Shown: piece by piece, positions 16,527 to 25,200 of the stretch
Numbering within the stretch: position 1 is the stretch's first letter
How the letters are laid out: every line of letters starts with the position of its first letter
Assembly (NCBI GenBank): GCA_031421635.1
Contig: JANOPA010000039.1
Location: 1 to 64,000 of the forward strand
Direction: 5' to 3'
From: JAPOKJ01 sp031421635
GTDB lineage: Bacteria > Pseudomonadota > Gammaproteobacteria > Burkholderiales > Burkholderiaceae_E
Length of the DNA: 64,000 nucleotides
The notes under the pieces: generated by a model
Told to the model about the DNA's origin: nothing
The model's input: only the letters and a program-made list of their open reading frames with translations
Database searches by the model: none
Position numbers and translations under genes: made by a program

Positions 16527-17324
16527 TTACCCTTGCAAATCCTTAACCCACGAAGGTTTACGCTTTTCACGAAATGCCGCCATGCCCTCGGCGGCTTCAG
16601 GTGTTCCAAACATGCGCTTGCTCCAAACTGCCATCTCCGCCATGCCCTCGTCGACGGAGAGCTGGGGAACTCGACGGGCGAGCTTCTTGCATTCAACCAC
16701 GGCAATCGGGCCACCGAGGCAAATCATGTCGACCTCTTCCTGCACCGCGTTCCTGAGTTGATCCAGACTGACCGCCCGGTGCGCGAAGCCCATCTCGACC
16801 GCCCGGCGACCGGTAAAGCGCTCACCGGTGACAAATAACCTCATGGCGTGATGCTGTCCAAGCTTGGGTATGCACACCACCGCAATAATGGCGGGAATCA
16901 CCCCAATGCGAACCTCTGAGAAGCTGTATAAGACTTCGTCGGCGGTAATGACGATATCGGCGGCACCCACGAGGCCTAGGCCGCCGGCAAAGGCCGCGCC
17001 ATTCACGGCGGCGATCACCGGCTTAGGGCTTTCCATGATGCGCTTGAGTAAATCGGGATAAGGAACCGCGCGACTCCCGTCGCTGGATTGGCCTGGCGGA
17101 CGCTTCAGATCGGCGCCAGCGCAAAACGCAGGGCCTGTCCCGGTCAAAACAATACAGCGCACCAAAGGATCGTCATTTGCGAATTGCAAATGATCGTAGA
17201 CCTCATTGACCAGTGGCGCTGATAAGGCGTTGCGATTCTCAGGTCGATTGAGAGTGATCCATGCCGCGCCTTGGCGGACTTCGTACAGAGTGGCTTCGCT
17301 TCCCAGTACGCCCTCGTCGGCCAT
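16527..17324 (-). CDS. Enoyl-CoA hydratase/isomerase family protein
   Basis: The 265-residue crotonase-fold protein has AAWITLNRPENRNALSAPLVNEVYDHL, the oxyanion-hole segments GPAFCAGADLKRP and NGAAFAGGLGLVGAADIVI, and FSEVRIGVIPAIIAVVCIPKLG. It would hydrate the double bond made by the dehydrogenases or that of a carboxylated product (for example 3-methylglutaconyl-CoA). The ATG overlaps the stop of the carboxylase alpha gene by 1 bp (TAATG). Position in a liu/atu-like operon supports a role as LiuC/AtuE counterpart; substrate not provable here. Confidence 0.92.
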   Translation of the reverse strand: MADEGVLGSEATLYEVRQGAAWITLNRPENRNALSAPLVNEVYDHLQFANDDPLVRCIVLTGTGPAFCAGADLKRPPGQSSDGSRAVPYPDLLKRIMESPKPVIAAVNGAAFAGGLGLVGAADIVITADEVLYSFSEVRIGVIPAIIAVVCIPKLGQHHAMRLFVTGERFTGRRAVEMGFAHRAVSLDQLRNAVQEEVDMICLGGPIAVVECKKLARRVPQLSVDEGMAEMAVWSKRMFGTPEAAEGMAAFREKRKPSWVKDLQG

Positions 17325-19363
17325 TACTTTGACTCCTCGAAAACCACCAGCAAGGCACCGTTCGCGACCTGCTCGCCTTCCGACACTTTGAGTCCTTTGA
17401 CGGTGCCCGCAGCCGGTGCCGTGATGCGGTGCTCCATCTTCATCGCTTCTAAAATCAACAGTAACTGACCCGCCTCCACCGCCGCACCTTCAGCCACCGA
17501 AATCGACAGCACCTTGCCCGGCATGGGAGCTAACATGCCGCCACGGAAACCCGCGCGCTCCGGCATGGGATAGCGCGGCAATTCGCGCAACTCCAAATCG
17601 CCCGCTGGGCCGTGGATCAGATGCCTTTCAGTCATCGAAGTGACCGCCACCGTGTTGCGCAGGCCATCGACTTCGAAATCAATATTGCCAACACTGGTGC
17701 CATGTACTTTGACTAGATAAGCCCTACCGTTGACCTCCATCGCAAAGCCACCGTCTCGAGTATTGCGATAGCTCACCGCCAAAGTTTGCGAGCCGACTTG
17801 GTAGCGAATCAGCTCCGCGGGCATATGAGAGTTACGAAAACCGCCAAGTATGGTCTTTTGCACACGAGCGCCCGCCAGGCGCTGCGCCCGCGAGAAAAGT
17901 GCGGTCGCCATCGCAGCTACATCTAACTCGCTTTCTCTCTGTGCTCGTGTCGTAGCAGGCGACACGCGCTCGATGAAGTCGGTGGTAGTATCACCTGCAA
18001 GAAACTCTTTTGAGCGCAGGCAAGCGACCAGAAAATCTCGGTTATGAGTAATGCCTTGAATGCGAGTCGTCTCCAGCGCGCGCGCCAGACGAGCAGCAGC
18101 CTCACGCCGAGTCGGACCGTGGGCAATCACCTTGGCAATCATTGGATCAAATTCGACACCAATAACGCTGCCAGATTCGACCCCTGAATCGTAACGCAGA
18201 CCGTGACCTTCGCTCGGCGCCCAGATATCCACCGTGCCCGGCGCAGGCAGGAAGTTGTTGGCCGGATCTTCCGCGCACAAACGTGCCTCAATCGCATAGC
18301 CATTAATGCGCAGATCGGCCTGCGTAAAAGCCAAGGCCTCGCCTTCTGCCACCAGTATTTGCTCTCGCACCAAATCAAGCCCAGTAATGGCTTCGGTAAC
18401 CGGATGCTCCACCTGCAAACGGGTATTTACTTCGAGAAAGAAAAACTCCTGACCACTCACCAAAAACTCAGCCGTCCCCGCTGAGTAGTACCCAATCGCT
18501 CTTGCGGCCGCCAAAGCCGCCTGCCCCATGCGCTCGCGAAGCCCCGTATCCACCGCAGGCGAAGGAGCTTCCTCGATGATCTTCTGATGCCGTCTTTGAA
18601 TCGAGCATTCACGCTCAAACAAATGCACCAGATTGCCGTGCTGATCGCCCAGCAATTGAATTTCGACGTGACGGGACTTGCTGAGCCAACGCTCCAGAAA
18701 CACTGTACCGTCTTTAAAAGAACTAGTCGCCTCGCGCCGGGCGCTAGCAATCGCGTCCAGTAGGCCAGTGGGTGACTCAACCACCCGCATGCCCCGTCCT
18801 CCTCCGCCCGCCGCCGCCTTGATGAGCACGGGATAGCCGATTTTCTCTGCGGCCGTAATGGCCCGGGTATCTGCATCAGGACCCGTATGAATCTCGTGTG
18901 CTTCGAGGGTGGGCACCTTGATGGCTTGCATCAATCGCTTGGCCGCGAGCTTATCGCCAATGCCTCGAATCGCGGCAGGAGAAGGTCCGACCCAAGTGAT
19001 CCCTGCATCGATCACCGCCTGCGCGAAATTGGCAGTCTCGGAAAGGAAGCCGTAGCCAGGATGCACCGCATCGGCACCGCTACGTTGGCAAGCCGCGATC
19101 ACTTTATCAATATCGAGATAGGTTTCGGCCGAGGTACGGCCGCTCAAAGCGATGGCACTGTCAGCATCGGTGACAAAGGGAGCCGCTGCGTCACTCTCTG
19201 CATAGATTGCGACGGTACTGATGCCCATGCTGTGCGCGGTTCGCATGATACGTCGAGCGATCTCGCCACGATTGGCTACCAACAGACGGCGAATGGGGCG
19301 AACGCTTGGCACTGCGCTAGCCGTCGGAGCTTCTGCTCCTGCCGTGGTATTTACATGCGCCAT
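17324..19363 (-). CDS. Biotin-dependent acyl-CoA carboxylase alpha subunit (biotin carboxylase + BCCP)
   Basis: Carboxylates its own biotin with ATP and bicarbonate for transfer by the beta subunit. The 679 residues carry biotin carboxylase N-terminal and ATP-grasp domains (VANRGEIARRIMRTA, KAAAGGGGRGMRVV, FFLEVNTRLQVEHPVTEAITGLDLV), a BT linker domain and a C-terminal biotinyl domain with the biotinylated lysine about residue 642 in ILEAMKMEH. Length and order fit methylcrotonyl-, geranyl- or propionyl-CoA carboxylase alpha chains. It overlaps the beta gene by 13 bp, so the subunits are co-translated. Neighbours favour a branched enoyl-CoA substrate. Confidence 0.95.
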   Translation of the reverse strand: MAHVNTTAGAEAPTASAVPSVRPIRRLLVANRGEIARRIMRTAHSMGISTVAIYAESDAAAPFVTDADSAIALSGRTSAETYLDIDKVIAACQRSGADAVHPGYGFLSETANFAQAVIDAGITWVGPSPAAIRGIGDKLAAKRLMQAIKVPTLEAHEIHTGPDADTRAITAAEKIGYPVLIKAAAGGGGRGMRVVESPTGLLDAIASARREATSSFKDGTVFLERWLSKSRHVEIQLLGDQHGNLVHLFERECSIQRRHQKIIEEAPSPAVDTGLRERMGQAALAAARAIGYYSAGTAEFLVSGQEFFFLEVNTRLQVEHPVTEAITGLDLVREQILVAEGEALAFTQADLRINGYAIEARLCAEDPANNFLPAPGTVDIWAPSEGHGLRYDSGVESGSVIGVEFDPMIAKVIAHGPTRREAAARLARALETTRIQGITHNRDFLVACLRSKEFLAGDTTTDFIERVSPATTRAQRESELDVAAMATALFSRAQRLAGARVQKTILGGFRNSHMPAELIRYQVGSQTLAVSYRNTRDGGFAMEVNGRAYLVKVHGTSVGNIDFEVDGLRNTVAVTSMTERHLIHGPAGDLELRELPRYPMPERAGFRGGMLAPMPGKVLSISVAEGAAVEAGQLLLILEAMKMEHRITAPAAGTVKGLKVSEGEQVANGALLVVFEESK

Positions 19364-20985
19364 GTGCCGAACTCCTTAGTGCCCTTAACGGCCTTGTTAT
19401 GGCAAGCCGAAAGTGCAATCGCCAGTACGGTACGGGTATCGCGCGGATCAATCATGCCATCATCCGACACACGAGAGGTCGCGAAGAGTCCTTTGGATCT
19501 TTCTTCAGCCCAATGCTCCACCTCCTCGACCCGCTTGTCATTGGCGGCTTCATCGAAGACCTCGCCGCGTCGCTCCGTGGCCGAGCGCTGCACAATCGTC
19601 ATGACACCAGCCATCTGCTTAGGTCCCATCACCGCAATTTTGGCGGTGGGCCAAATAAAGTTGAAGCGAGTACCGAAGGCACGGCCGCTCATGCCGTAAT
19701 TGCCGGCACCATACGAGGCCCCGCAAATCACCGTAAGATGCGGCACGGTTGAATTGGACACGGCATTGATCATTTTCGAGCCGTTTTTGGTGATGCCGTT
19801 TTGTTCAAAATCAGTCCCGACAATAAAGCCGGTGATGTTGTGCAGAAAGAGCAAGGGCACATCGATCTGATTGCATAGCTGAATAAACTGGGCGGCCTTC
19901 TCGGAGGACTCCGAGAACAAGGCGCCGTTGTTGCCGAGAATGCCAATAGGGTACCCATGAATCGAAGCCCAACCAACCACCAGCGTGGGTCCATACAAGG
20001 GCTTGAACTCCTCGAAGCGCGAACCATCCACAATCCGGGCAATGACTTCACGCATGTCAAAGGGTGTTCGTAGGTCCGGCGACACAATGCCGAGTAAATC
20101 CTCGGGGTTATGCACGGGTTCGTCGGCAGGCAAGGACGGCGCCGGGCCTTCTTTCCGCCAATTTAAATGCCGAACCACTTCGCGACACATTCGGATGCCG
20201 TCCATTTCGTCTTCGGCTAGATAATCACCCAGACCAGAGATCGCACAGTGCATCTGCGCGCCGCCCAGACTTTCCTCGTCGGCGTCTTCGCCAGTCGCCA
20301 TTTTTACAAGCGGTGGCCCTCCAAGAAATACTTTGGATTGGCCACGAATGAAAATGTTGTAATCGCTCATACCGGGCTGGTAAGCACCCCCTGCAGTCGA
20401 TGCGCCAAACACCAAGGAGATGGTTGGAATGCGCATCTTGGAGAGTTCGGTTATTTCGTAGAACAGGCGTCCTGACTCCGCAAAATGACCTACCTCGCGC
20501 CTTATTGCGGCTTCGGGGTCGCGATCACCTGAGTCGCCTCGCAAATCGGCCCCGGCGGATTCCACAAACTGTACATAGGGCATGCGATTGGTGCGGGCGA
20601 TCTCGAGGCCACGCATCAGTTTTTTCGCGTTGAAGGCATTAAAGGCGCCCGCACGAACCGAAGGGTCATGCCCGAGGATCACACACTCCACCCCTTCAAT
20701 CACACCAATGCCCACCACGAACCCTGAACCCACATTGAAGTTCGAGCGCCAGGCCGCTAGCGGACTGATTTCAAGGAAGGGCGAATCACGATCAAGCACT
20801 AAAGAAATGCGCTCGCGCAGCGGCATCTTGCCGCGCTTGCGTAAGCGTGCCAAGGTTTCCTCACCGCCTCCGGCGGCCGCCTCAGCGTACAAGTTATCGA
20901 GTGCATTCAGGGTCTCGACCATATGGTCGCGATTGACTTTGAACTGCTCAGATCGAAGGTCGAGTTGAGATTCTAAAACCGGCAT
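19351..20985 (-). CDS. Acyl-CoA carboxylase beta subunit (carboxyltransferase)
   Basis: The 544-residue carboxyltransferase moves CO2 from biotin to an acyl-CoA. The two crotonase-like domains are visible: RISLVLDRDSPFLEISPLAAW and VESAGADLRGDSGDR in the first half; GASYGAGNYGMSGRAFGTRFNFIWPTAKIAVMGPKQMAGVM in the second. The overall pattern (no zinc ribbon, GNYGMSGRAF) fits the methylcrotonyl/geranyl-CoA carboxylase branch more than AccD. It sits between the GST gene and the alpha subunit in the operon. Substrate assignment within the branch is inference. Confidence 0.93.
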   Translation of the reverse strand: MPVLESQLDLRSEQFKVNRDHMVETLNALDNLYAEAAAGGGEETLARLRKRGKMPLRERISLVLDRDSPFLEISPLAAWRSNFNVGSGFVVGIGVIEGVECVILGHDPSVRAGAFNAFNAKKLMRGLEIARTNRMPYVQFVESAGADLRGDSGDRDPEAAIRREVGHFAESGRLFYEITELSKMRIPTISLVFGASTAGGAYQPGMSDYNIFIRGQSKVFLGGPPLVKMATGEDADEESLGGAQMHCAISGLGDYLAEDEMDGIRMCREVVRHLNWRKEGPAPSLPADEPVHNPEDLLGIVSPDLRTPFDMREVIARIVDGSRFEEFKPLYGPTLVVGWASIHGYPIGILGNNGALFSESSEKAAQFIQLCNQIDVPLLFLHNITGFIVGTDFEQNGITKNGSKMINAVSNSTVPHLTVICGASYGAGNYGMSGRAFGTRFNFIWPTAKIAVMGPKQMAGVMTIVQRSATERRGEVFDEAANDKRVEEVEHWAEERSKGLFATSRVSDDGMIDPRDTRTVLAIALSACHNKAVKGTKEFGTWRM

Positions 20986-21037
20986 GGCGCTCCCAGGCGA
21001 AACTTAAAAACCAGTAAAAATTAGCGAAGTGTGGGAC

Positions 21038-21649
21038 TTAAAGATCGAAGGCCTTTTTGTACGCCGCACGTTCTGTGATGTGATTCCAGTAGCGCAGAAT
21101 ATTAGGGGTGAACGCTTCCTCAATACCCAAAGATTTCGCCAGTACGAGCACATAGACGATACAAATATCGGCAATGGTGAAACGACCGGCACACAAGTAT
21201 TGGCGGTCCACCAAAGCATCCTCGACACAGCGCAGGCGGGCGAGAAACCATTTGCGATAGTCCCCTGCCACCTGTGGATTACGGCGCTCTTCAGGTTCCA
21301 AGCGGGTATACCGCAACACCAGGGTTTGTGGGAAAGTTAAGGTCGCATCGCTGCGATGTAGCCAATTGAGATAAGCGCCATAATCCGGCTCATCAACACG
21401 AACCGCCAGATCGATCGGGCCATAACGATCCACCAAATACTGGCAAATGCCCGCCGACTCAGTCATATGAACATTGCCATCAATCAGGCAGGGAATCGTC
21501 CCTAGAGGATTGATCTTGAGATATTCACGGGTGGTGATACGCGGCGGGAAAGGCATCACGATCAGCTCGTGCTCCAGACCCATTTCGAGCAGGGTCCAAA
21601 GCGGCCGCATCGAGCGGGCCCGGGTGCAGTGATAAAGCTTAATGGTCAT
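21038..21649 (-). CDS. Glutathione S-transferase family protein
   Basis: The 203-residue protein starts at ATG 21649 (MTIKLYHCTRARSMRPLWTLLEMG), giving the standard N-terminal thioredoxin fold with KINPLGTIPCLIDGNVHMTESAGICQYLVDRYG, then the helical domain with FTIADICIVYVLVLAKSLG. A longer in-frame extension only overlaps the upstream gene and is rejected. It begins 4 bp after the HMG-CoA-lyase-like gene stop and precedes the carboxylase beta gene, so it is co-transcribed with the acyl-CoA pathway. Its role there (isomerase, thiol transfer or detoxification) is unknown. Confidence 0.9.
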   Translation of the reverse strand: MTIKLYHCTRARSMRPLWTLLEMGLEHELIVMPFPPRITTREYLKINPLGTIPCLIDGNVHMTESAGICQYLVDRYGPIDLAVRVDEPDYGAYLNWLHRSDATLTFPQTLVLRYTRLEPEERRNPQVAGDYRKWFLARLRCVEDALVDRQYLCAGRFTIADICIVYVLVLAKSLGIEEAFTPNILRYWNHITERAAYKKAFDL

Positions 21650-21653
21650 AGAC

Positions 21654-22748
21654 TTACTGGCGTAGAAGCGCGTCGTTTTCACGCCAAGGAGAGAGCTGAC
21701 CTTCGTAGACGTCGGTGCCTTTGCGGAAATGAGAGGCCTCTTCCAAGGTTTCGACAAACGGCATGTCGATCGGGTAGAAGTCCTTCTTGTCATGGGGCCG
21801 CGGGCCAGACTTCGACACATGACCCCAGAGCGAATGCCCCACCACTTCTTCAGCAATGGCTACCGCCTCAATCAGCTTATCGAGTTTAAATCCTGTTTCG
21901 ATACCCATCTCATGGCACATATCCACGAGATCTTCTGTCGGTACATGGCCGGCCGCGCGTCCGTTCCCGCAGTACGGGCAACCGCCCATTCCGCCCAGGC
22001 AAGTATCAAACTCGTTAGCGCCGAGTTGCAAGGCCTCATAGTAGCTGGCGATGGTTGCGCCGCGCTGGTTATGCAAATGCATGTGAAAGCTCGTGATGTC
22101 AGGCCAACGCTCGCGAATCGCGATCATGGTTTCACGCACGAGATGGGGCATGTTCCAGCCCATCGCCTCATAGAAACCCACCCGGTTGACCTTAATACCC
22201 ACCGCATGCCACTTGTCGATCATCAAAGCGAGCAGGTCCATGCGTTGCTTGAGGCTGAACTTGCCTTCAAAATTCGAGCCGAACGGGTTACCGATACCCA
22301 CCCAGGCCGTTTGAGTACCCGCAGCATGGGCGGCAGCGATGGTGGCGTCCAGGCCTGCGATCTGCTGGGCTTGAGTACGGTTGTAATTGCGGCGCGCGAA
22401 TGAATCGCAAAGTTCCACACTACTTCCCGGCCCGCGATCTTTGCGACGCACATCAAGTTTGGGGTAATAGGCGTCAGCTCGCTCATAGCCCTTTTTGTTG
22501 AAGACCGCCGCCGTATAAACTACGCCAGGCTTAGGCACAAAACGCTCGGCGATTTCCTCAATGCAGGCCATTTGAGGAGTCCATTTTGGGCTGGCAAAAG
22601 AGCCGATGGAGATAAGCTTGGCACCGGTCTCGCCGAGTGCATCAAGTAATCGAAGCTTGGCATTTACGGAGATCGAGGCGCTCTCGATCTGCAAGCCTTC
22701 GCGCATGGTGTCGTCATTAATGGTGACGGATTTGGGCAAGGTACTCAT
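21654..22748 (-). CDS. Hydroxymethylglutaryl-CoA lyase-like DRE-TIM metallolyase
   Basis: The 364-residue protein has the DRE-TIM pattern: DDTMREGLQ (residues 12-20) at the start, the metal-binding HLHN segment (FHMHLHNQRG) and the cysteine loop GGMGGCPYCGNGRAAG. These match the HMG-CoA lyase family, which cleaves 3-hydroxy-3-methylglutaryl-CoA to acetyl-CoA and acetoacetate. It is longer than typical HMG-CoA lyases (about 300 aa) and the extra C-terminal segment is unfamiliar. It is the first gene of the operon; AGGA lies 8 nt before the ATG. It may cleave the carboxylated, hydrated product made downstream. Confidence 0.88.
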   Translation of the reverse strand: MSTLPKSVTINDDTMREGLQIESASISVNAKLRLLDALGETGAKLISIGSFASPKWTPQMACIEEIAERFVPKPGVVYTAAVFNKKGYERADAYYPKLDVRRKDRGPGSSVELCDSFARRNYNRTQAQQIAGLDATIAAAHAAGTQTAWVGIGNPFGSNFEGKFSLKQRMDLLALMIDKWHAVGIKVNRVGFYEAMGWNMPHLVRETMIAIRERWPDITSFHMHLHNQRGATIASYYEALQLGANEFDTCLGGMGGCPYCGNGRAAGHVPTEDLVDMCHEMGIETGFKLDKLIEAVAIAEEVVGHSLWGHVSKSGPRPHDKKDFYPIDMPFVETLEEASHFRKGTDVYEGQLSPWRENDALLRQ

Positions 22749-22921
22749 GGAAGACGTCCTGTGAGAATAAGGATATTGCTGGGAGACGCGAGGTCAGACC
22801 AGATATCGCCCCATTGTTACAGAAAATCAATCATCGAGGGTTGCGCCGTTTTAAAGCGGTTAACAAACGATCCCAATCGAACATGGTCCGCGACACTACC
22901 CCCTAGCCCAACCTGCTCATC

Positions 22922-22946
22922 AAGCGTTAAGCGTTAAGCGTTAAGC
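22922..22946. repeat. 7-bp tandem repeat AAGCGTT, about 3.6 copies
   Basis: Three full copies of AAGCGTT and a partial fourth lie between the HMG-CoA-lyase-like gene and the CBS-domain gene, just beyond the 3' end of the latter. No coding role; slippage or a spacer. Confidence 0.8.
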
Positions 22947-22951
22947 AAGAA

Positions 22952-23386
22952 TCATCCGCCAGGACTATCAATCATCACATAACCCATCAAATCGCCGACA
23001 TCCCGCTTGAGGTCGTCCATCAAGTCGTAAAGGAGGTAGCGAAGCGCGACGATACCCACCAGGGCATCATGCTCGTCGAGCACGAGGAGATGCCGGATAT
23101 GGTGCTTGCGCATCAGTCCGGCGGCCTCGTCAACGCTGGTTTTAAGGCGAATCGATAAAGCCGGGCTCGTCATGATGTCTCGAACCGTGGTGCGCACCGG
23201 GTCGCGTTGATCCGCGACGATCTTCTTCATGAGATCGCGCTCCGTGACGATACCAATCACCTTCGTGCCCTCAAGCACGGCCGCCGCGCCCACGCCGCGC
23301 TCAGTCATGGCGTTCGCAGCCCGAGTCGCACTCTCCGTCGGGCTAATGGTGAGCGGGGGTTTGTTCCCAAGCCGAATGAGTCCCAT
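22952..23386 (-). CDS. CBS-domain pair protein
   Basis: The start is set at ATG 23386 (144 aa) because GGGAG precedes it; the frame extends ten codons further. Two CBS motifs are visible: PLTISPTESATRAANAMTERGVGAAAVLEGTKVIGIVTERDLMKKI and SPALSIRLKTSVDEAAGLMRKHHIRHLLVLDEHDALVGIVALRYLL. Stand-alone CBS pairs bind adenine nucleotides and act as energy or ligand sensors. It is between the catabolic operon and the liv-type operon and could regulate either, but nothing in the sequence says which. Confidence 0.9.
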   Translation of the reverse strand: MGLIRLGNKPPLTISPTESATRAANAMTERGVGAAAVLEGTKVIGIVTERDLMKKIVADQRDPVRTTVRDIMTSPALSIRLKTSVDEAAGLMRKHHIRHLLVLDEHDALVGIVALRYLLYDLMDDLKRDVGDLMGYVMIDSPGG

Positions 23387-23483
23387 GCTGGCTCTCCCTT
23401 GGTTGACCTTGAACATTCAATATACGCCTGGAACGACTTTTCGGGAAGTCCCACGGTCGCAAGTAAGTGAAAAGAACGAAGTG

Positions 23484-23870
23484 TTAAACCGGGAAAGGCT
23501 TGCTCGGCGAGGCATGGTGACTGAGCACCCTCCATTCCTCGCCTGTCTTGACCCAGGTTTGGGTAAATCGGGTCAGCAACGGCGGCGCATCACTAACAAG
23601 GAAAGTGGCGGTTGCTGCTAGCACCAGAACATCTTCAGTCGCGAAGCTGGCCGTCACTTGTTTAAATTGAACGCTCCTGCTTCGACGCGGAGTCAGTCCG
23701 CTGAAGTAATCCATGGCGCCCTCGCTTCCTAGAAACAACTCAACTTTCGAACCGTAAAGCATGCTGCCTTCTGGATAGAGCAGTGCCATCGCAGCCGGGC
23801 TATTTTCCGTAAAAGCCGTCGCCCATGTCGCCAAAAGCTGACTGGCTTGCTCTGTAGCCGAAGTAATCAT
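23484..23870 (-). CDS. SnoaL/DUF4440-like NTF2-superfamily protein
   Basis: A 128-residue protein from ATG 23870, chosen because AGGTAG lies upstream; fourteen more codons are open. Features of the NTF2-like fold are visible: LLATWATAFTENSPAAMALLYPEGSMLYGSK at the start and TRFTQTWVKTGEEWRVLSHHAS at the end, as in SgcJ/EcaC and DUF4440 proteins. Ligand and function are unknown. It follows the terminator of the ABC transporter operon and precedes the CBS gene. Confidence 0.8.
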   Translation of the reverse strand: MITSATEQASQLLATWATAFTENSPAAMALLYPEGSMLYGSKVELFLGSEGAMDYFSGLTPRRSRSVQFKQVTASFATEDVLVLAATATFLVSDAPPLLTRFTQTWVKTGEEWRVLSHHASPSKPFPV

Positions 23871-23928
23871 TTTTGATCTACCTGTGGATTTATCAACACG
23901 TATGATCAACACGCATTAATGGCGGGCG

Positions 23929-23959
23929 AAAAAAAACCACTGCGATTGGCAGCGGTTTT
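23929..23959 (-). terminator. Rho-independent terminator after the branched-chain-type ABC operon
   Basis: Read on the minus strand, arms AAAACCGCTGC and GCAGTGGTTTT (one G-T wobble) enclose a 5-nt loop and run into eight T residues. It lies 27 bp beyond the substrate-binding-protein stop and would end the liv-type transcript. Confidence 0.85.
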
Positions 23960-23986
23960 CTTCACATCGTAAAAAGATTTACCGGT

Positions 23987-25156
23987 TTACTTTGTGTATT
24001 CCGAAACCACTTTCCAACGTGCATCTTGCAATTGTGACAAGCGCGAAGCATCACTACCCAGGCGCTTGGTGGGTGAGTACGAAGCAGGCGCACTGCCGAA
24101 CATATCAGGAGGAATGACCATGGTGTCCATCGCCTTGATAAAACTCTCTGTGGTCAGGTTGGCCCCTGCCTTGAGCGCAGCTTTAGCGAAGATGTCTACG
24201 ATGCTATAGCCGTACACTGAAAACACGGTTGGATCATCGGTGAACTTGGTCTTGTACTTGGTTGCCCAAAAACGAATCGGTTGAGAGGCATCGTCCAAGT
24301 AGGGATTGGCCACTGTCATGGTTGCATAGAGGCCGTCCATCGCTTTGCCGCCGAGTTTATGGATCAGGTCGGTATAGCAGGCGCTTGAACCCATAAAAGT
24401 GGGTGTGAAGCCGGTTTTGCGAGCCTCACCAATCGTGCCGATAGTTTCACGGATAATCGTACCCAATACGACAAAGTCGCACCCCGAAGATTTCAGCTTG
24501 GCAACCTGCGACGAAAAGTCCGTAGCACCGCGCTTGAACGAAGTTTTCTCTGTCATGGTCATCCCCATGCTCTTCAGGCCCTCGTCGGCACCGCGGATGA
24601 CCTCCAAACCGAAGTCATCGTCCTGGTAAATAGCGCAAACTTTCTTCGCGCCCTTTTCCTTCACCAGCGCAGGCAAGGCTGTCCGCATTTGGTCATAATA
24701 GGTCGCCGCAAAAGAATACTTTAGTTTGTGGAAGGGCTCGTACATTTCGCGAGCCGCCGTCACAGGCAAAAAGTTGATCACGTTCTTCTCGAACTGCACC
24801 GGCATCGCGGCCAGGTTCTGAGCGGTACCAATATGACCCACCATCGCGAAAATCTTGTCCTGGTTAACAAGCTTTTGCGCCGCCAATACCGCTTTCTTTG
24901 GGTCGTAGGCGGAGTCTTCAACGATCAATTTTAGTTTGCGGCCGTTGAGACCACCTTGCTCATTAATCTCGTCAATGCGCAGCATCATACCCATACGTAC
25001 TTGCTTGCCGAAGCCTGCAATCGGGCCGGACAAGTCTTGTATTGAGCCCAGCACCAGCTCGCCTTTATTGACGCCCTGGGTTTGCGCAGCGGTCAGGCCA
25101 CAAGCGGCAAGCATGGCGCCTGCAACGAGTGCCTTCTTGGGGGTTAAACGTTTCAT
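23987..25156 (-). CDS. Branched-chain amino acid-type ABC transporter substrate-binding protein
   Basis: The start at ATG 25156 (389 aa) follows AAGGAGAC; the frame extends 11 codons further. The N-terminus is a signal peptide (KKALVAGAMLAACGLTAAQTQG); LAAC could also be a lipobox. The mature protein is a type I periplasmic binding protein (LVLGSIQDLSGPIAGFGKQVRMGMMLRIDEINEQGGLNGRKLKLIVEDSAYDPKKA). With the LivHMGF genes upstream it delivers a ligand to the ABC transporter. The embedded acyl-CoA synthetase gene suggests a carboxylic acid rather than an amino acid. It ends at a terminator. Confidence 0.93.
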   Translation of the reverse strand: MKRLTPKKALVAGAMLAACGLTAAQTQGVNKGELVLGSIQDLSGPIAGFGKQVRMGMMLRIDEINEQGGLNGRKLKLIVEDSAYDPKKAVLAAQKLVNQDKIFAMVGHIGTAQNLAAMPVQFEKNVINFLPVTAAREMYEPFHKLKYSFAATYYDQMRTALPALVKEKGAKKVCAIYQDDDFGLEVIRGADEGLKSMGMTMTEKTSFKRGATDFSSQVAKLKSSGCDFVVLGTIIRETIGTIGEARKTGFTPTFMGSSACYTDLIHKLGGKAMDGLYATMTVANPYLDDASQPIRFWATKYKTKFTDDPTVFSVYGYSIVDIFAKAALKAGANLTTESFIKAMDTMVIPPDMFGSAPASYSPTKRLGSDASRLSQLQDARWKVVSEYTK

Positions 25157-25200
25157 CGTAGAGTCTCCTTCAGGAAAATTAAGTTTCATGTGCCAAATGA

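Noticed and set aside
21729..22403. 224-codon plus-strand frame in the HMG-CoA-lyase-like gene
   Set aside because: It mirrors a well-conserved gene on the other strand and shows no family features.
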